Assembly (NCBI GenBank): GCA_033964015.1
Contig: CM066916.1
Location: forward strand, 13,246,501 to 13,310,500
Length of the DNA: 64,000 bases
Direction of reading: 5' to 3'
Origin: Scolanthus callimorphus
Lineage: Eukaryota; Cnidaria; Anthozoa; Actiniaria; Edwardsiidae
Part shown: positions 24,401-34,600 of the stretch, piece after piece
Numbering within the stretch: position 1 is the stretch's first letter
How the letters are laid out: every line of letters begins with the position of its first letter
Notes under the pieces: generated by a model
What the model was told of the DNA's origin: nothing
What the model saw: only the letters and a program-made list of their open reading frames with translations
The model's database searches: none
Position numbers and translations under genes: made by a program

Positions 24401-25641
24401 TGGGGTCTTCTTTCAAACATGGAGTGACTTGCCCGCCAGGCCTATCATTTCAGGGCATTTTTGAGAGAGTTTGATTTTCCTTATCAAGATACACTTGTTC
24501 TTGTAAACGGCGTCAGGGTAGTGTCTTGAAGAGTATATTAGATGTCACTGTCGCGCGCCGAAATTTTTATAGAGAAGTTGCTGAAATAACCACTATCACC
24601 ATCTATTTTACCCTCTACATCGTCCAAATGTTGCTGAAAAAATTATGACCCTCTCCCAAAGAGGAGTGAAAAAAATTTGGACCCTCCCTTTAGACACGCG
24701 AAAAAAATTAGGACCCTCCCCACAAAAATAGGAGCCCTCCCCCCACTAAATAATGACACGTCCCTTAGACGACTGTCGACTGTAATGGGTTTAAAACAGA
24801 TACACTAAAAGCCCGTGTATAAGAACCTGGATTTTTTACTTAAGCCTAAACACGTTCATATATAAATGATACTTAAAGCAAATTTAGGCTGCCAAAGTTC
24901 TTAAATCATATGAATTTCATTTAATAAATACATTACAAATAAATGTAAGGAATTATTGAATATGGTAAACACAATGGACATACAGTAAAAACCCGCGTAT
25001 AAGAACCTAGAATTTTAGCCTAAAACAGGTTCTTATTTGATTTGAAAATACAAGGAAACATGGGGTTCGCATGGATAATTCTAGCCTAACAGGTTCTTAA
25101 AATCCAGGTTCTTATATGCGGGTTTTTACTGTAGTACGAAAGAAAATCTTATGTCAAGTTTCTTTAAAGTGTAATCAGATGTAATCAGCAGTTGGTATAC
25201 ACCTTGCAGCAACTCCACTGATAAGAACCCTAACTTAAAATTTTAGCCTTAAAATAGGTTCTTATGTGGAGGGGGCTTAAAATGAAAATTTTAGCCTAAC
25301 AGGTTCTTAAACCCAGGTTCTTATACGCGGGTTTTTACTGCACTGACAATTTACCGAAACGACGATCATCTTTTATTCTTATAATCCAAAAATGGGTGCT
25401 CATGGTATAAATATTAATTTGCACCTTTGATTGACTTTGGACATCCAATCATTTCTTTTTGGAACAACAGAATTCAAGATGACCGCCGTATCTCGCGTAA
25501 GGTAATCAAGCCCGTTAAAATAAAGAACATGCAAACGATTTGAGAAATAAAAGTTTATACAATGAAGTATTTTCGAAAAGAAAAATCCTCCCAAAGAATT
25601 CATAGCGCTACTTACTTCTCCGCTTCTGCCGCGTCTGCCAT
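16968..25641 (-). CDS. two-domain arginine kinase, eight exons
   Basis: Exons on -: 25616-25641, 22719-22912, 21910-22320, 21195-21493, 20132-20292, 18049-18478, 17544-17661 and 16968-17473. All have GT-AG junctions and consistent phases. They give 2145 nt, a predicted protein of 714 residues. It is two phosphagen kinase domains in a row, transferring phosphate between ATP and a guanidino compound, as cytosolic energy buffering. Both halves carry [22 protein letters not shown] and RGIHGEHS. The GEH loop and the short specificity region before YAGDE fit arginine rather than creatine kinases. Two-domain arginine kinases of this size are known from sea anemones. Start MADAAEAE has a good context (A at -3, G at +4). 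The joint runs …IERAAVE-KQRSKF…. Two separate single-domain genes would need a first exon for domain 2, and none was found. Substrate is inferred. Confidence 0.85.
18531..19707. mobile_element. Harbinger-like MITE, copy 1, with nested insertion
   Basis: The 1177-bp element has ends GGGACGTGTCATTATTTA and its reverse complement, with TAA duplicated at 18528-18530 and 19708-19710. A 3-bp TWA duplication is typical of PIF/Harbinger transposons. The subterminal parts carry repeated gACCCTCCCC words. A 79-bp hairpin MITE (18781-18859) is inserted inside. The element lies in the bridge intron of the arginine kinase gene, 50 nt from the next exon. No transposase frame is seen. Confidence 0.8.
18781..18859. 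mobile_element. 79-bp hairpin MITE with 9-bp target duplication, copy 2
   Basis: Arms of 35 bp, perfect, beginning TAGTCTCCCTCGCAGCCCG, surround a 9-nt loop. CCAAAGCTA is duplicated at 18772-18780 and 18860-18868. The paralogous Harbinger-like copy near 23990 keeps the empty site with a single aaagctaagg. Confidence 0.9.
20132..25641 (-). CDS. arginine kinase domain 1 (exons 1-5)
   Basis: Exon 1 encodes only MADAAEAE plus two bases. Exon 2 encodes [10 protein letters not shown]… to …DSGTGVYA, exon 3 the nucleotide-binding core ([31 protein letters not shown]), exon 4 RGIYHNNDK… to …KYHIQ, and exon 5 [12 protein letters not shown]… to …IERAAV plus two bases. Intron 1 is 2.7 kb and contains several transposable elements. 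Internal introns fall at AG/DEES, EG/RGI and IQ/ARG. Key kinase residues are present: the NEED glutamates, the CPTN cysteine and the arginines of STRIR, LRIIS and MRASVH. Reading on past the exon 5 donor gives an immediate TAA at 20128-20130, so intron retention would yield a single-domain protein of 364 residues. Confidence 0.85.
22509..22533 (+). repeat. solo end of the AGAGCGG MITE family
   Basis: GACAGTCATCTGAAATCCGCTCTATA matches the terminal sequence of the complete copies at 41756-42000 and 61691-61817. It lies in an intron of the arginine kinase gene. No partner end is visible nearby. Confidence 0.5.
23043..23250 (+). repeat. two-copy direct repeat, about 120 bp
   Basis: The phrase GCGGCATGTTTTGAGAACGA with the following GGCAAATGTGAGGCA and flanking sequence occurs twice, around 23080-23130 and 23200-23250. 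It is intronic in the arginine kinase gene and of unknown origin. Confidence 0.6.
23340..23560 (-). repeat. GC-microdomain dispersed repeat, copy 2 (inverted)
   Basis: Reverse-oriented relative of 13436-13600, sharing GTTGTGGGACACGGCTTGGG and the GCGCGCGC islands. Within this copy the CTGCATGTCGGTAGATG phrase is repeated, so the copy is internally expanded. Confidence 0.6.
23743..24764. mobile_element. Harbinger-like MITE, copy 2
   Basis: A 1022-bp element with the same GGGACGTGTCATTATTTA ends as the copy at 18531-19707, flanked by TTA duplications (23740-23742 and 24765-24767). It lies in intron 1 of the arginine kinase gene and lacks the nested hairpin found in copy 1. Confidence 0.8.
24796..25342. 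mobile_element. TA-target MITE with a nested copy of the same family
   Basis: The inner element (24983-25131) begins CAGTAAAAACCCGCGTATAA and ends with its reverse complement, with TA on each side. Related ends at about 24796-24825 and about 25313-25342 form an outer copy around it. TA duplications suggest a Tc1/mariner-type origin. AGGTTCTTA words are reiterated inside. Confidence 0.65.
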
Positions 25642-25938
25642 TTTGGCCGGTCCTCGAGGATCTAATGAAAAAGTAAAACATAAAAACGTATCAACATTAT
25701 ATTGAACTAAACATTTGGCTCAGCTTTATTGCATTTTGTGCGGCTCTCCAACCTTACACACGATGACAGCTAGCACTACAGATGTAGATCTGACATTTTT
25801 TTAAAATTTATCATGAACAAATCCAAATCCAAATCCAAACCCCCACTGTCAGGTCCAATTCCATGTTTTGACTGCAAAAACGTTTCTTTACCACGTTTGA
25901 TATAACTATTTTAAGTTTCCACAGGCCTACGTTTTGGC

Positions 25939-26046
<108 letters not shown>

Positions 26047-26439
26047 TGATAATCCTAAGAACAGCTGTTTGAGCACCGAGCTCTTTTTAAGATCAAAGTC
26101 CCGTCTTTTCCCCTCCCTATTCAGAAACATTCTATTTTGAGAAGTCGTCATGTATTTAACAATTATTCCTCGAGCCTGAATGGACTATGCGTCAATAGCC
26201 GACGAGGCCAAAGGGAGAGGAGGAGTAATTGTTTTAGTCAAATCATACTAGTAGGTCAATTCGTATAGCCAACGTTTTCTCAGGTCTGTTTCTTTGCCAA
26301 TTTCTGGCTCACTAGTAGCAACCAATCAGAACGAGCATTGAAGATCTAGACCAGTGTGATTTGACTATTATAGATGAATATACAGTAGAAGCGACTGACT
26401 AGATTGCAGGATCGTCTCTCGATTATAAAGGTAACTTAA

Positions 26440-26572
26440 GATCGCCGTAATCTTGGGCGATCTTGGAAATTTATTTTTCATGTTGCGATCTTGGCCGATC
26501 TAGGCGATTTTAGGCGATCTAGGCACTCTTGGGCGATCAAGGCGATCTTGGGCGATCTAGGCGATCTTATGA
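26440..26572 (+). repeat. GCGATCTNGG short imperfect tandem array
   Basis: The word gcgatcttgg or gcgatctagg recurs about ten times with variable spacers of a few bases. The stretch is noncoding. Confidence 0.75.
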
Positions 26573-27778
26573 CCCGAGCTAATCAGCCTCACTTTTGCTT
26601 TTTCTCGAGAAGCAAGATAAGATAAATTACAGCTACATTACAGCTGAATTGTATAAAAACTTTACAATAAATGATAAAAATACAAGCTATGTTATACTAT
26701 ATAATGAGATATAAATATAGATAGAAAATGATGAAAAATAATAAAGGCCGAGTTCTCGATTCCCGAGGATTCTTTAAAATTCCCGACCTTATTTGTGAGG
26801 ACTTCCGAAACAGCCGTTCTTATGGCTGCCCCCCCCCCCGTATCAATAATATATCAAATCTCCTATGAAATAAAGCTCTTCTGATCTGTTATACTAGTTT
26901 TATTTTAGCACTGGACAGCAGCTGCGGGGCGAGTTGATTAGCGGGCGAAATGCAGAGGAGATACTATATGCTCATGGGCATATTTATCATGTTTATCACA
27001 ATTCATACTGCACGCAAACTAATATAGTAGCGGATCTTTATTAAATACTAGCAACTTTTGCCTTAGAGGCATCATAAACAATAATCATGAAACCATCTTC
27101 AATTACTTTGCTTGAAAAACAAACCTATATGAATATCTGCTTTTAATAAGACAATATTCAGATCACCGAGAAACATCTCGTTCAGTTCATTAGGAAAAAA
27201 GATATAAAGAATGTTTGAAGCCGTAGGTTGATCGCATGTTTCCTCATAATTTAGATTTTCTCGTAAAATTTTTTATTTGCAGTATACACTGGTATTATCT
27301 CTTGAAGTGCCTTAAACAATAGTAGAACAGCTGCAAGTAAAATAAACAAGAGGGCAGAGGTGTAGCATTATTCTATATTAATTTAACATCGAGAATTCTA
27401 TTAAAAATATCATACAATTCCCTTTGTAAAATGCCAGTGTGTATCTTCGCGATTTTAGTGTTACAAGAACTAGTCAAAATTAAATTATAACTTCTTCAGA
27501 AACTTTTAAAAATTCTCCACTTCTCATGCTAACGGCGAGGCGTTTTAGAAGCAGAATATATCCTGAAACTATTGCAAATTACTAATATTATCTCTCTCAA
27601 ATCAGAGATTTTGGAGAAAGTTATAATTTTCTTTACACACATCTGGAGCATGTGATTTAAACTTCCTTTCACTGACTTTGCATGATGGCTTGCTGTCTTG
27701 TGCCCCTTTATATGCAAATGTAGCGTAGCAATTATTGCTAGCAATCACCAGAAAAGGAATTGCCAAGGAAAGAGTGAC

Positions 27779-27882
27779 AGCAAAGCTGCTGCAATAGCTA
27801 AACAACGATATTCGCATGTAAGTGCAGCAAAGCAAAGCAAAGCTGCTGCAATAGCTAAACAACGATATTCGCATGTAAGTGA
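27779..27882 (+). repeat. two-unit tandem duplication, about 58 bp
   Basis: AGCTGCTGCAATAGCTAAAC plus AACGATATTCGCATGTAAGT is present twice in direct orientation, with a short AAAGC-rich join. The short frame reading SKAAAIAKQRYSHVS twice is a by-product. Confidence 0.8.
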
Positions 27883-28671
27883 ACTATTTATTTATTTTTA
27901 ACCATGTAATTCTTTCCGCCGTTCTGAATGCTCGTTTTAGGCTCATCCGCAATTGTTTCACAAGCAATCGGAAACATTAAACTGGTGCATTTAGATTTTA
28001 CACAAGACGTTTTATAAAGAACAGTCCAAAAGTAATACTGGTTCTAAACATGCAATCGATGCATACATATTTGTTTAATTTTGTTTCCTCTTTTTTGTTT
28101 TCTCTTTTTGTTTGAAATAATATTTGTAGACCACCGTATACAAGCACATATACACCTATTTAAAAAACCTTGCCTTGGGAATTGGTCACTCAAGCAATCT
28201 TTTTTTGAATTAGCTGTGTATATCAGTATATATATTATCCATTTCGTTTACCATTTAGACATTTTTTAGTTAAAGAAACAGGTAATTCAATGAAGGGAAA
28301 CTTATTGCGCCTTAAGAAAAACTTGCTAAAGTCAGCAGGATTTATTAGCGCGCGGATCGTAGGGAAATCACCCCGCACATAATATATTTCGGACAGGCTT
28401 ATCTACAAAATGAGGCAAGCTGAGCTCACAACGTCCTACTTTACATAATGCAATTTTCTGTTTCACTTGACAGTTTATAATACATAGAAAAATGCTGTTA
28501 TTGTCGAGGTGGACTTGAGGGGGGGGGGGGGGGGAGCTCTATGCATCCCCAAGACCCCGTCCACACGTATGAATGAATTTTTGAACATCATCTTTGGTGT
28601 GTAGTATAGAACAGTATAGTCCAACGATCTGAAACCTGTTTTTAACAGGTTGGAGTCGTTATTCTGCCATA

Positions 28672-31632
28672 ATGAACTCCATTTGTTGTGCGCTGGTGAT
28701 CTATTGTGTGGTACAAGCCTCCACAGGTTAGTCGAACACCCGGGGGAGGGGACATTTTCAGTTTCACCCCTAAACGATACCAAACATGGCGGGCCATGGC
28801 GTGGCTTATTACCCTAAAAGATACCCTAAAAGATGAGGTCTTATGTACCAAGTAGGCGCGAAGGACACAGGTAAAAGGTGAAAGATACCCATCAAGAAAT
28901 TTCCGTGTTTGTTTCTAATTTATTGCCTTCTCGAATCGAAATAATCTCTCTTTCTTACACGGTTTTTAGAAGCACCATCACAAGAAAAAACAATTTGGAC
29001 ACAGTTTCGGCCCTAAAAGATACCAATCTCCCTAAAATTTATTGAAGATCACGATCACCCCTAAAAGAGACCAAACCATCGTGATTTCAACCCCTAAAAG
29101 ATACGACGACCATCCCCGACCCATCCCCGAGTGTCAGATGAGTGATTTTTCGGATTTTTCGTTTACTTTGCATTATCATTGTTCACTCATTTCTATAATG
29201 GACTGAACGCAGCGTATTTAGTGATCACGTGATCATCGCGTGATGGTGATTGTGCTTGGATTGCCTTGCAATGAAACTAGTCACATGTTCAATGAGTGAT
29301 AGTCAATCAATCAATCAATTTTTATTTATAAAAAGCAAAATCCAGATTACATAGGATGCTCTGCAAATAGCAAAGCTAGTCAAGGCTAGTGGTTTTACTT
29401 TGCGCGTGATTGGCTGACGGGAAAAACTTCAGTGCAGCATAACTTGTAATTTCTTTTCTTATATCCGTGAGTGTGTCTCACGGATATAATCTTCGGTCTG
29501 GCGCTGCTAGGGGTGACCCAGCTGTGGCCTCGACAAAGCGATTAGGTATGTTTTGTTACATATAGATATAGTTGATGTGTGTGAGATGTATGTAAATTGA
29601 ATTGAATACTGACCACTCTTGTAATTTAGCTGTTAAGCTACGAAAAGAGTAATTAAACTGATTATTATTATTATTATTTAATTTTGTTTGTGCGGAATTT
29701 TTTGCATTCTGATTGGCTTAAAAGTGCTTAACCAAAAGGAACGTGTGAAAAAAATCTGAAATTCACACTGATTGGCTTGCAGTTTTATTTTATTAAAATG
29801 AGGATAACTCAAGTTGAGCCCTGATGTACAACTAGTGTACTAGATTTTCTTGAAAATGCAATAGTTTTAGTACTGCATTGATTGTAAGCGCGTTTTGTTT
29901 ATAACAAACTGGAGACGACAGTGGAGCTGTTGAGGTAAAATCGTCCTGGGCACAGGGCAAACGTCAATCAAGTCGCCTCGATTACATTTTCAAAACATAC
30001 CGACACATAACACTTTCAAATAGCAAATTTTTTATTGTTTTGTCTTCGAAGCGACTCAAATTTGCTCTAGGCCTTAGCTAGTCAAATCACCGGATTGTAA
30101 AGAATGTATCATTGTTTCTGTTGCAGCAGCTTCGCCATTCGCTTGGAGTACAGTTGCAAGTGGAGCAGGTATGTTATATCGAGATATAAATATCATAGGA
30201 CAATAAAAATGTACTCCAATTCTAAATGCAGAACCAAAGCTATTTCACAGTGTCGGCGATGGTGGTATTGTTTATTCAAAACCTTGAGTTAGTTCATCCA
30301 GGAGTATATTACCCGGAGTAGCGATCTTTCGCATTGTCACTGAGCAATCACTGCTGGTCAACACTGCGCTATTTTTAGCATCAAAATATATTCCCTGTTT
30401 TCGAGCAGAATCTAAATTTCGATAATCATTGTAGTGATTTTAAGGTGTAAAACCAAAAAGACGTTGAATAATCATAAGGAATCTGGGATCTATAAATTGC
30501 ACAAATTGCACGGCCATGGCAGCAAACATAGCCAAAGATCAACGCTCTTTGCTATGGACTCCTGATTATTTGTAGTATTTGATAAGAAGTGAGTGAGTGC
30601 CCCGATTATGATTGTTCTGCTCTTTATTGTCGCATAATGAGCACTAATCCGCTATACCCCGAGTCTCTAGCAGACTGTTTTCCTGTCAATGTGATAAAAA
30701 TAGGTTTATCATCAGAAATGCGGACGTAGTATTTTGATAACAGTAAAGCGACACCCTTGAACTTTGTCCCTTTTGCTTGGACAATACATCTAGCTGTTAG
30801 GCAAATCAAATACCGGATAAAAGTCGTTTTCCGATTCTATACGGGGAGTTCCGCAAGCATGTTCTATGATCACGCTTGACGGTGATTCTCAAAAGCTTCG
30901 ATAAAAGCATTACCAAAATGATGATAAGACTACTTAGATGGAAACGTTTTGGAATCAACGACAATTGACAGGTTTTAGATGGTTTCTGTTATTGCTCGAT
31001 AGAAGGCTGCACACGTTGCTCGACACTAAAGCCACAACAATCTGAATCTAAAAGTAGACCAAGTCGAGTAGATGTTCTCTCATAAAGACAATAAGCGCTT
31101 TCTGTGCCATGTTTCTGATTGATATTTTCAATATTCTAGCATGTCCTGCCAACTGCAACTGCTTCGCTGGAAACAGTCATCTACTTATAACAAGGCCGAA
31201 TGTATAGGGGGTGAGTGGTGGTTAACCCCCCATGGTGTCTCGTCGACTACTTCACATCTGTACGTACAATTGTAGAAAGACTAGGGGGTGTCAAGCGTTT
31301 TTTTGTTAGGGGCTCGTGATAACAAAGACAATCATGTACCGCACGCTTTATTTGAAAAACGATCGCTGTGTGTTGAGGGTACAGAGTAGTCTTTGTAAAA
31401 GCACGGAATCGGTATCAAACACTCTGTAACAAGAAGATCGCAACTAGAATGTATTTTCTGCATCACGAAGGCTCCGCCCGTATTTTTTGCAAAGAGATGA
31501 GGCTCCGATTTCAAACTGAATAAACAGGGTTCATTTTTCGTGTTCAAGTAAGTTAAAAGACGTTTGTAGCGAAACGTTGTCGACTTGCCGCCTTCTTTGC
31601 TAGGAATCCCCCTTACCTTATTTGGAAGGTCT
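28672..31632 (+). CDS. receptor gene, exons 1-4: signal peptide, linker and LRR N-cap
   Basis: Exon 1 is 28672-28726 (ATG, hydrophobic leader, phase 1, GTTAGT donor). Exon 2 is 30127-30168 (AASPFAWSTVASGA, phase 1 to 1). Exon 3 starts at 31140 with ACPANCNCFAGNSH. The strong GTGAGT donor at 31211 would include an in-frame TAG at 31205, so I prefer the weaker GTATAG donor at 31202, which ends the exon at 31201 in phase 0. A 29-nt exon at 31604-31632 (ESPLPYLEG plus CT, GTAAGT donor) fits phase 0 to 2 and leads into the first LRR exon as …PYLEGL-DLHGN. Exons 3 and 4 are tentative; the N-cap has only three of the usual cysteines. Confidence 0.55.
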
Positions 31633-34600
31633 GTAAGTATTTTTCCTCATATTTTACCTTCACAAACTGGAAATCCACCAAAACTTGCCGATACTCGAGA
31701 AAAGTCGTACTCATGGTCGCCATTTTGTTAAATTTTTGTCTCACAAAGGGCCTTGGACAAACCACAGGTAGCCCGCGCATATTCGCAAAACGACAACGCT
31801 ATAGCGCTCAACACTGTTTATCAACATTGCCATTGTAATGTTAATGTGCCAACCGTAGATTGAATAGCGCCCTTTGTTCTGAACCAATTCGATCTCAGGT
31901 TGGCACATTATATATCTCGATAAGTAAATACTCGCGCTCGGATTGTAAACAAAGAGCTCAAGATCCGGAGAGGCTCGGAAGTTACTCTGCGATAAAGAGC
32001 GGGCGATGATTAATCGGGAATTGATGAACAAGAAAGAGCCGAAAATCCTCCATAACTCATGTCTTTTTATTGTCAATGCGGGTCTTCTTTTTAATTTTGC
32101 ACGTACGAATTAATAACGAAAATATGACATTATTGAAATGGTATACCGCCCTCAAGTCTGAAGATCTTATTCTATCATATTTAAATATAGTTGACCTCAA
32201 TTTGAAGTGACAAGTTTTATTATGACAGCCAGCCTAAGATTTACTTCATACATTCTGCGAAACGAAAGTATGCTAACGGTATTACATCAAAGATTTGTGC
32301 CCTCCCTAAAATAATAAGCTGCTATTTCTGATAAAGAACAACAAAGAACATTGAAAAATCGGCTCGATATGTAACTAGCAAATGTAACAGTATTTGACAA
32401 CAATTGTTCTTTGAAATATATTTCTGAAAAATCAATTACCGATTACCGATATGCGTTTGCACGGAGAAGATTTTGTCCTATCAGTAAGTTAGTAATACCT
32501 TCTGGTTCTTATAAAATGGTCATATAATATCAAGCAGATTTAGGCATTTTTTTACAAGGTCGTTAAATGTATTATAATCTTGTGGGTCAATGCTATATTT
32601 TTCGTAGTGTTCAATATATTTCAATAAGCGCGTACAAGGCGTGCTGGTATTTGCTTTATGTATCTAAAAACACTCTGCTGCAGCTGCATAAGAAGATTTA
32701 TTATGTCATGGCATAAAATTCACAATATAATCATAATTCAGTAAATGTATCAATTGTGACCAAATAATAGAAACAGAACTGCTTTGTCAGTCGTCTATAT
32801 CTTAAATCCTCCTGCATTTAAAATTGAACGGTTTAAAATATTTCTTCATTTACGCTAAAAATTTTAATAATCGACAATGAGGCTACCAACTAAAATACCA
32901 CGTAAGTTTAACGCTGAAAATCATTCACGGTTTATGAAAAATTATAAACATAAGCTTACCTTTTTTGGCGAAAACAAGAGTGCTGCCTACAGAATAGAGA
33001 AAAAACACAATATAGAATAAGTAATGAGCTTGGAAATGTTGAGCGAAGTATGTGTTATCGCTATGCGTGAGGAGAAAGAAAACTTATATCGAACAGATTT
33101 GCGTCGGTGTAGTTACATACCTCACTGACAAGAAGAGTGCTTGAGAGTTACCCCTCAAGTGGCAGTGACGGGATTAAGCCGCGAGCCTACGGCGAACCAC
33201 GGCACGCCTACTTTCCATATTTGGGAGAGCCGATAATATGGTCCGTCAAAAACGCGGTATAATCAACACATGGAATATTGACCAAAGCTGTTTAACGTTG
33301 TGAATCTTTGAAAAGACGAATGAATGTCGAGATACAAATACCTTTAAACGTGACAGGTTGGCATGCATTTAGTCCGCGCATGAGTGTCATGAGTGACCTT
33401 ATGGTCGAGGCATTTGAGTTTGCAAGAAATGGAACAGAAAGTTTTTGGGACGTCTTTCAATTCTTTTCTTGCCTACAATAATATTTAAAAGTTTACTAAA
33501 AGTCTACCTCCCAAATCTTGGGAGCATTTAGCCTCGTTCCCAGGCGCCTTTTACCTGCGCACAGCCTGTCGGTTAATGACGTCACAGATAATCTGTCAGT
33601 CACACAGTCGCGTTGCGTGACGCGGAGAGAGAACAGTGTAAATAGAAGAAGTCTGAGGACGAAGTTGTGCAGTGATACCCCATCTAGAAATATCCCCAGT
33701 GACACATGCACGCCAGGTAAACGCTACACCGTTCACTCTTTAACACCGGATGTATCGCGAACTATCGCAAAAACGTTTCCTTGTTTTCCGGGTTAGACAC
33801 GCGGTGAACATGGTCCCGTGCAACAAATTGGTTAACCGGGCCGGGACAGAAAAATATTTATTCACAATATAAGAAACATGTTTGTGCCTGAAACCTCGTG
33901 CTTGATGTGTCCCCTAGTTTGGCCGCAACCTATAGCGAGTGAATAATCGAGTACTTTGTGTTTGCTGGCAGGGACTTGCACGGAAATATGATCACCACCA
34001 TTACCAGACAATACCTGAGGAATCTTCGAAACCTGATAGAAATGTAAGTCCAGGGATGGGACTTATTGTTACTGGGCTGTCACAAATACAGAAACAGATT
34101 CTAGCGGAATCTGTGGCTTGGTAAACTCATGGCTGGTAAAGACCAGCTATGAGTTCGATAGTCATGATTCGATGGTTTTTCAAGAAAACGTTTCGAAAAA
34201 TTTAAACTAGTACGTTTTACATTCGTTTGATGATCTTTGGGGCTCTGTTTTCAACTTTTATTTCGCATAACACTTCTTACCGTCCCCCTCCCCCCCCCCC
34301 CCCCCCCCCTTACCAGTTGATCTCACGTCACAGTGCGCAAACGATTGTTTGTCAAGAAAGCAAGAAAGAAAAAAAAATTTAAACATCGTACAAGTAAAAC
34401 CCAGTTTACATTAGACATAAGACAAATTGTTCTGAGGAGATGGAAATTTTTTATGCTTGCTCTATTGCACTATTCTTTTGTTAAAGTCTGTTTGGAACGC
34501 TTGGCGGTGCAACAAAAATCGTTCTGATTGGCCGATTTGAGAGCAATTAAATCATCCCGTATACATAAGCATTTGTGCAAAGTTCAAACTTAGAAACTCT

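Noticed and set aside
30127..30168. Alternative start of receptor exon 2 at 30130
   Set aside because: cagcag gives two possible acceptors differing by one alanine; the difference does not alter the frame and cannot be decided from sequence.
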